Translations under genes and position numbers: made by a program
The notes under the pieces: model-generated
What the model was told of the DNA's origin: nothing
Seen by the model: the letters and a program-made list of their open reading frames with translations, nothing else
Database searches by the model: none
In this document: one piece after another, positions 22,967 to 25,750 of the stretch
Layout: the number at the start of each line of letters is the position of its first letter
Position numbering within the stretch: position 1 is the stretch's first letter
Assembly (NCBI GenBank): GCA_036510575.1
Contig: DATCDR010000178.1
Location: forward strand, 1 to 25,750
DNA from: DATCDR01 sp036510575
Lineage (GTDB): Bacteria > Actinomycetota > Acidimicrobiia > Acidimicrobiales > Bog-793
Direction: 5' to 3'
DNA length: 25,750 nucleotides

Positions 22967-23749
22967 ATGTTCTGTCCAGCATGTGGTGCAGCTTCGGATG
23001 ACCGGGCGCGCTTTTGCGCAACCTGTGGCAGGGCGCTCCCGGTACTTGAGCCCGAGCCCTCGGCTGACCCTGCAGGGATCTCGAGCCAAGAGTCCCCGCC
23101 TCCGTCATCGGTGGAGGTTCCGCCCGTGGCATCGAACGACGCTGCATCAACGCCACCGCTTGGTTCCGCACCTTCTCCGTTCGAGCCGTATCCGACGACT
23201 CCGCCGCCGTCGTTCTCTACGCCGCCCGGCTACGGAGTTCCGACCTGGGCCCCAACCTCAAAAGGTCCGCTCGCCTCTTTCGGTGCGCCGCTTGCAAGCT
23301 GGTGGCAGCGCGTCGGCTCGATGCTTCTCGACGGCTTGATCCTCTTTGTTCCCTGGTTAATCTTGAGCTCGATATCGAGCTCGTTGTTCGGGACGAATAC
23401 GACCGTTCGAATCGGCAACACCCACGAGGCTGTCCGCTCGTCCGGCGTTGCCGGGCTTGTGTTGTTGTTGTTCTACATCGTCGTACAGGCGCTCTACTTC
23501 GCCTGCTTCAACGGTCAAGGGACGGGGCAGACAGTTGGCAATCGAGCACCAGGCATCGCAGTCCGGGACGCCGAGACGGGAGAGCCGATCGGTATCGGCA
23601 GGGGGCTCGTGCGCTGGCTGGTGCGGATCGCGCTCTATGGCGCGCTCTTTCTTCCAGGACTGCTGAACGATCTCTTTCCGTTGTGGGACAAGCGACGCCA
23701 GACGATCGCTGACAAGGCGGCTCGGTCCGTGGTAATCCGGCTGAAATAG
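22967..23749 (+). CDS. zinc-ribbon RDD-family membrane protein
   Basis: 260 residues. An N-terminal zinc ribbon (MFCPACGAAS with FCATCG; Cys3, Cys6, Cys17, Cys20) is joined by a Pro/Ser-rich linker of about 75 residues to an RDD domain (about 110-255): PLASWWQRVGSMLLDGLILF, GQTVGNRAPGIAVRDAETGE, LVRWLVRIALYG, PLWDKRRQTIADKAARSVVI. RDD proteins have three or so membrane spans and, in characterised cases, affect ion transport or stress tolerance. ATG 22967 starts exactly at the zinc ribbon; ATG 22946 is an alternative, with AAGGGG lying just after it. The next gene starts 2 bases after the stop, so the pair is coupled. Confidence 0.82.
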   Translation: MFCPACGAASDDRARFCATCGRALPVLEPEPSADPAGISSQESPPPSSVEVPPVASNDAASTPPLGSAPSPFEPYPTTPPPSFSTPPGYGVPTWAPTSKGPLASFGAPLASWWQRVGSMLLDGLILFVPWLILSSISSSLFGTNTTVRIGNTHEAVRSSGVAGLVLLLFYIVVQALYFACFNGQGTGQTVGNRAPGIAVRDAETGEPIGIGRGLVRWLVRIALYGALFLPGLLNDLFPLWDKRRQTIADKAARSVVIRLK

Positions 23750-23751
23750 AC

Positions 23752-24735
23752 GTGACTAGCCGGCGAAAGTGCCGTCGCTGTGGCGCGCAGCTTGCCGTCG
23801 GCAAACCGTTCTGCAGTAGGTGCGGCACCTATCAGCCCCTCTTTCCCGACCGAGGTCTGTCCGGCGTCACTACTCGGGGGAATAACCCCGGGTGGTTCAA
23901 GGATCCCTTCGGGCGGGCCGCCTACCGGTACTGGGATGGACAGATCTGGTCGGAACGCGTGTACACCGCTGAGTACGGAACCGACGTGTTCTCAATCGAC
24001 ACGCTGAAGGACGAGCAGGTGCCAGACGGCGTCTGGCGGGCGACCTTTGGCTCATTGGCCGTGTCGCTCGGCGGTCTCATCGTGGCGTTCGTGCTCTCCT
24101 TTTTGTTCCTGCTCCCGCTGTTGTTGCTCGGTCATCCAGGTGGTTCGATCGCCGAGCTTGTCGCATCGGAGGCGGGACTATGGGCCGGACTTTTCGGAAC
24201 GTGTTGGCTCACGAGTCGCCGCTACGGAACCGGCAGCATCAAAGGCGACTACCGCCTCCGATTCAGGTGGATCGATCTTTTGATCGCGCTCGGCGCGGCG
24301 GTGGTGGCGCGTTGCTTCTCGATCTTGGTGCTTATCCCATTCGTCCATGCGCTGCGCGCCACCGGCAATCCCGACTCTTCGCTCGACTCGGTCACCTCGC
24401 TTGGATGGGCGGGGTGGCTGACGCTGGCGCTCATCAGCTGCGTCGGAGCGCCGTTCTTCGAGGAGATGTTCTTTCGCGGGCTGCTACAAGGTCAGCTCGT
24501 CGAGCGCTTCGGGCCTGCCGTAGCGATCGCGCTCACCTCGATCGTCTTCGGCTCGGCACATATCGCGAACGATCCGGGCATCGGCGGGCTACTGCTCGGG
24601 CTCTCTGTCGGCGCGAGCGGCGTCGTGCTCGGCACGGTGCGACATCTCACGCATCGACTCGGCTCCTCGATGCTCACGCACGCGCTCTTCAACACGATGG
24701 CGCTGATCGCGCTTGCATTCGTCGCCACCCTCTGA
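23752..24735 (+). CDS. zinc ribbon-DUF2510-CPBP intramembrane protease
   Basis: 327 residues with three modules: a zinc ribbon (Cys7, Cys10, Cys21, Cys24), a DUF2510-like segment at about 45-70 (NPGWFKDPFGRAAYRYWDGQ, IW), and a CPBP (Abi) membrane protease domain. Its catalytic motifs are Glu237-Glu238-x3-Arg242 (FFEEMFFRG), Phe266-x3-His270 (FGSAH) and His310-x3-Asn314 (HALFN). CPBP enzymes are Rce1-like glutamyl proteases in the membrane, in bacteria linked to peptide maturation or self-immunity. GTG 23752 lies 2 bases after the RDD gene. The combination of both N-terminal modules found singly in the two preceding genes is unusual. Confidence 0.87.
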   Translation: MTSRRKCRRCGAQLAVGKPFCSRCGTYQPLFPDRGLSGVTTRGNNPGWFKDPFGRAAYRYWDGQIWSERVYTAEYGTDVFSIDTLKDEQVPDGVWRATFGSLAVSLGGLIVAFVLSFLFLLPLLLLGHPGGSIAELVASEAGLWAGLFGTCWLTSRRYGTGSIKGDYRLRFRWIDLLIALGAAVVARCFSILVLIPFVHALRATGNPDSSLDSVTSLGWAGWLTLALISCVGAPFFEEMFFRGLLQGQLVERFGPAVAIALTSIVFGSAHIANDPGIGGLLLGLSVGASGVVLGTVRHLTHRLGSSMLTHALFNTMALIALAFVATL

Positions 24736-24762
24736 CCAGACGGCACCTGCTGGGTCGTCGAG

Positions 24763-24783
24763 AAGCGCTATCGCCTGGCGCTT
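24763..24783. terminator. short stem between convergent genes
   Basis: AAGCGC at 24763-24768 pairs with GCGCTT at 24778-24783 around a 9-base loop. It lies 28 bases after the CPBP gene and overlaps the leuS stop on the other strand. It could act in both directions; no T-tract. Confidence 0.3.
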
Positions 24784-25750
24784 ACGACGTTCACGAGATT
24801 GGGCACTCTGGCGACGATGCGTTGTGGAGCCGCATCGCCGAGTAGCTCGCGTACTTTCTCTGCGGCGAGGGCGAGCGCAACGGCCTCGTCTTCTGAGATG
24901 TCGGCTCGGACCTCTATCTTGTCGCGCAGCTTGCCGTCGACTTGAACCACCATGGTGACGGTCGCCTCGACGATCGCTTCGGCGTCAAAGCTCGGCCACT
25001 CCTCCTCGTGGATGTGGCGTTGGTGGCGATGCTCGTAGGCCTCAGCCGCGAGGTGCGGCGCCATTGGCGCAAGCATCAACAACAAGGTGTCGATGGCCTC
25101 TTCGACCACGTCGGCGGCGACACCGACCTGTTTGGCTTTCGAGATCGCGTTCGTGAGCTCCATGAGCGCAGCTACCGCGGTGTTGAATCCGTAGCGCTCG
25201 AGTTGTGCAGAGACGTCACGGACCGTCTTGTGGCGAAGGCGCACCAACGTCGACGTCGCTTCTGCCACCTCGGCAGGGCTCCCTAGGCCCACTGCAGTAC
25301 GTGTTTCGTCGGGGTCGTCGGTCGAGATCCTCCAGACCCTACGCAGGTAGCGGCCGCATCCCTCGATGATCTGCTCGGACTGCGCGTTCCAGTCGATGTC
25401 TTCGGTGGCAGGTCCGACGAAGAGGTGGAAGAGCCGGAGTGCGTCCGCGCCGACATTCTCGAAGTACTCCGTCGGCGAGATGACGTTGCCCTTCGACTTC
25501 GACATCGCCTTACCTTCCAGCCGGATCATCCCCTGGCAGAACAGCTGTGCGAACGGCTCGCGGATCTCTTGTGGCGCGAGTCCGAGGTCGCCGAGTGCGC
25601 GGGTGAAAAATCGCGCGTAGAGGAGATGCAAGATCGCATGGGTGATCCCACCGATGTACTGGTCGACCGGCATGTAGTGCAGTGCCGCGTGCTCATCGAC
25701 CGGCTCGGCGTTGTCGAAGGGGCTGCAGAACCGCAGGAAGTACCACGAGG
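24768..25750 (-). CDS. leuS: leucyl-tRNA synthetase, 3' part
   Basis: The C-terminal roughly 326 residues of LeuRS; the 5' end lies beyond the right edge. Seen: WYFLRFCSPFDNAEPVDEHA, MPVDQYIGGITHAILHLLYARF, the class I signature KAMSKSKGNVISP, GADALRLFHLFVGP, DIDWNAQSEQIIEGCGRYLRR and the C-terminal VQVDGKLRDKIEV domain. The MPVDQYIGG...HLLYARFFT form distinguishes LeuRS from ValRS and IleRS. It attaches leucine to tRNA(Leu) in the cytoplasm. It is convergent with the CPBP gene, 32 bases apart, and unrelated functionally to it. Confidence 0.97.
   Translation of the reverse strand, partial: SWYFLRFCSPFDNAEPVDEHAALHYMPVDQYIGGITHAILHLLYARFFTRALGDLGLAPQEIREPFAQLFCQGMIRLEGKAMSKSKGNVISPTEYFENVGADALRLFHLFVGPATEDIDWNAQSEQIIEGCGRYLRRVWRISTDDPDETRTAVGLGSPAEVAEATSTLVRLRHKTVRDVSAQLERYGFNTAVAALMELTNAISKAKQVGVAADVVEEAIDTLLLMLAPMAPHLAAEAYEHRHQRHIHEEEWPSFDAEAIVEATVTMVVQVDGKLRDKIEVRADISEDEAVALALAAEKVRELLGDAAPQRIVARVPNLVNVVSARR

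Noticed and set aside
1..25750. Mobile elements, CRISPR arrays, tRNA or rRNA genes
   Set aside because: No transposase, integrase, spaced direct repeats, long terminal inverted repeats or cloverleaf-like segments were seen while reading both strands by eye.

Overview
The window reads as chromosomal DNA from a high-GC actinobacterium. Third codon positions are strongly G/C, many genes start with GTG (one with TTG), and neighbouring genes often share a GTGA stop/start overlap. Family content agrees: homodimeric AceE-type pyruvate dehydrogenase, actinobacterial-style DlaT/Lpd, SufC, PAC2, and several DUF2510/zinc-ribbon membrane proteins. An Acidimicrobiia-like lineage is possible, but nothing seen here fixes the taxon. 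I see no rRNA, tRNA, CRISPR array, insertion sequence or phage gene.

Layout. Positions 1-940 (minus) hold the 5' part of sufC and an MBL-fold hydrolase. A 393-base gap with a perfect 15-bp hairpin follows, then an ASCH-domain gene (plus). A PLP-dependent decarboxylase and aceE run on the minus strand to about 6.37 kb. From there the plus strand carries rnhA, the sulfate-activation pair cysD-cysN, then lpd (E3), dlaT-like E2, a fused lipB-lipA gene, an M24 peptidase, an SDR-fold protein that has lost its catalytic Tyr and Lys, a PAC2 protein and an HxpB-like HAD phosphatase. After a small minus-strand ORF come a MetE-C-like methyltransferase, an ACMSD-family amidohydrolase and a DHA2-type MFS exporter. 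Three modular membrane proteins follow (DUF2510-DUF4328; zinc ribbon-RDD; zinc ribbon-DUF2510-CPBP protease). The right edge is the 3' part of leuS (minus).

How the genes fit together. The centre is a 2-oxoacid dehydrogenase and lipoylation locus: E1 (aceE), E3 (lpd), E2 (dlaT-like), and both enzymes that make the lipoyl group on E2. SufC in the same window belongs to the Fe-S assembly pathway that LipA depends on, and cysDN activates sulfate at the head of sulfur assimilation, so much of the left half concerns sulfur and lipoate. The LipB-LipA fusion is the most striking single gene. The cluster of modular membrane proteins near 22-24.7 kb and the hairpin locus near 1.0-1.23 kb are the least explained parts.
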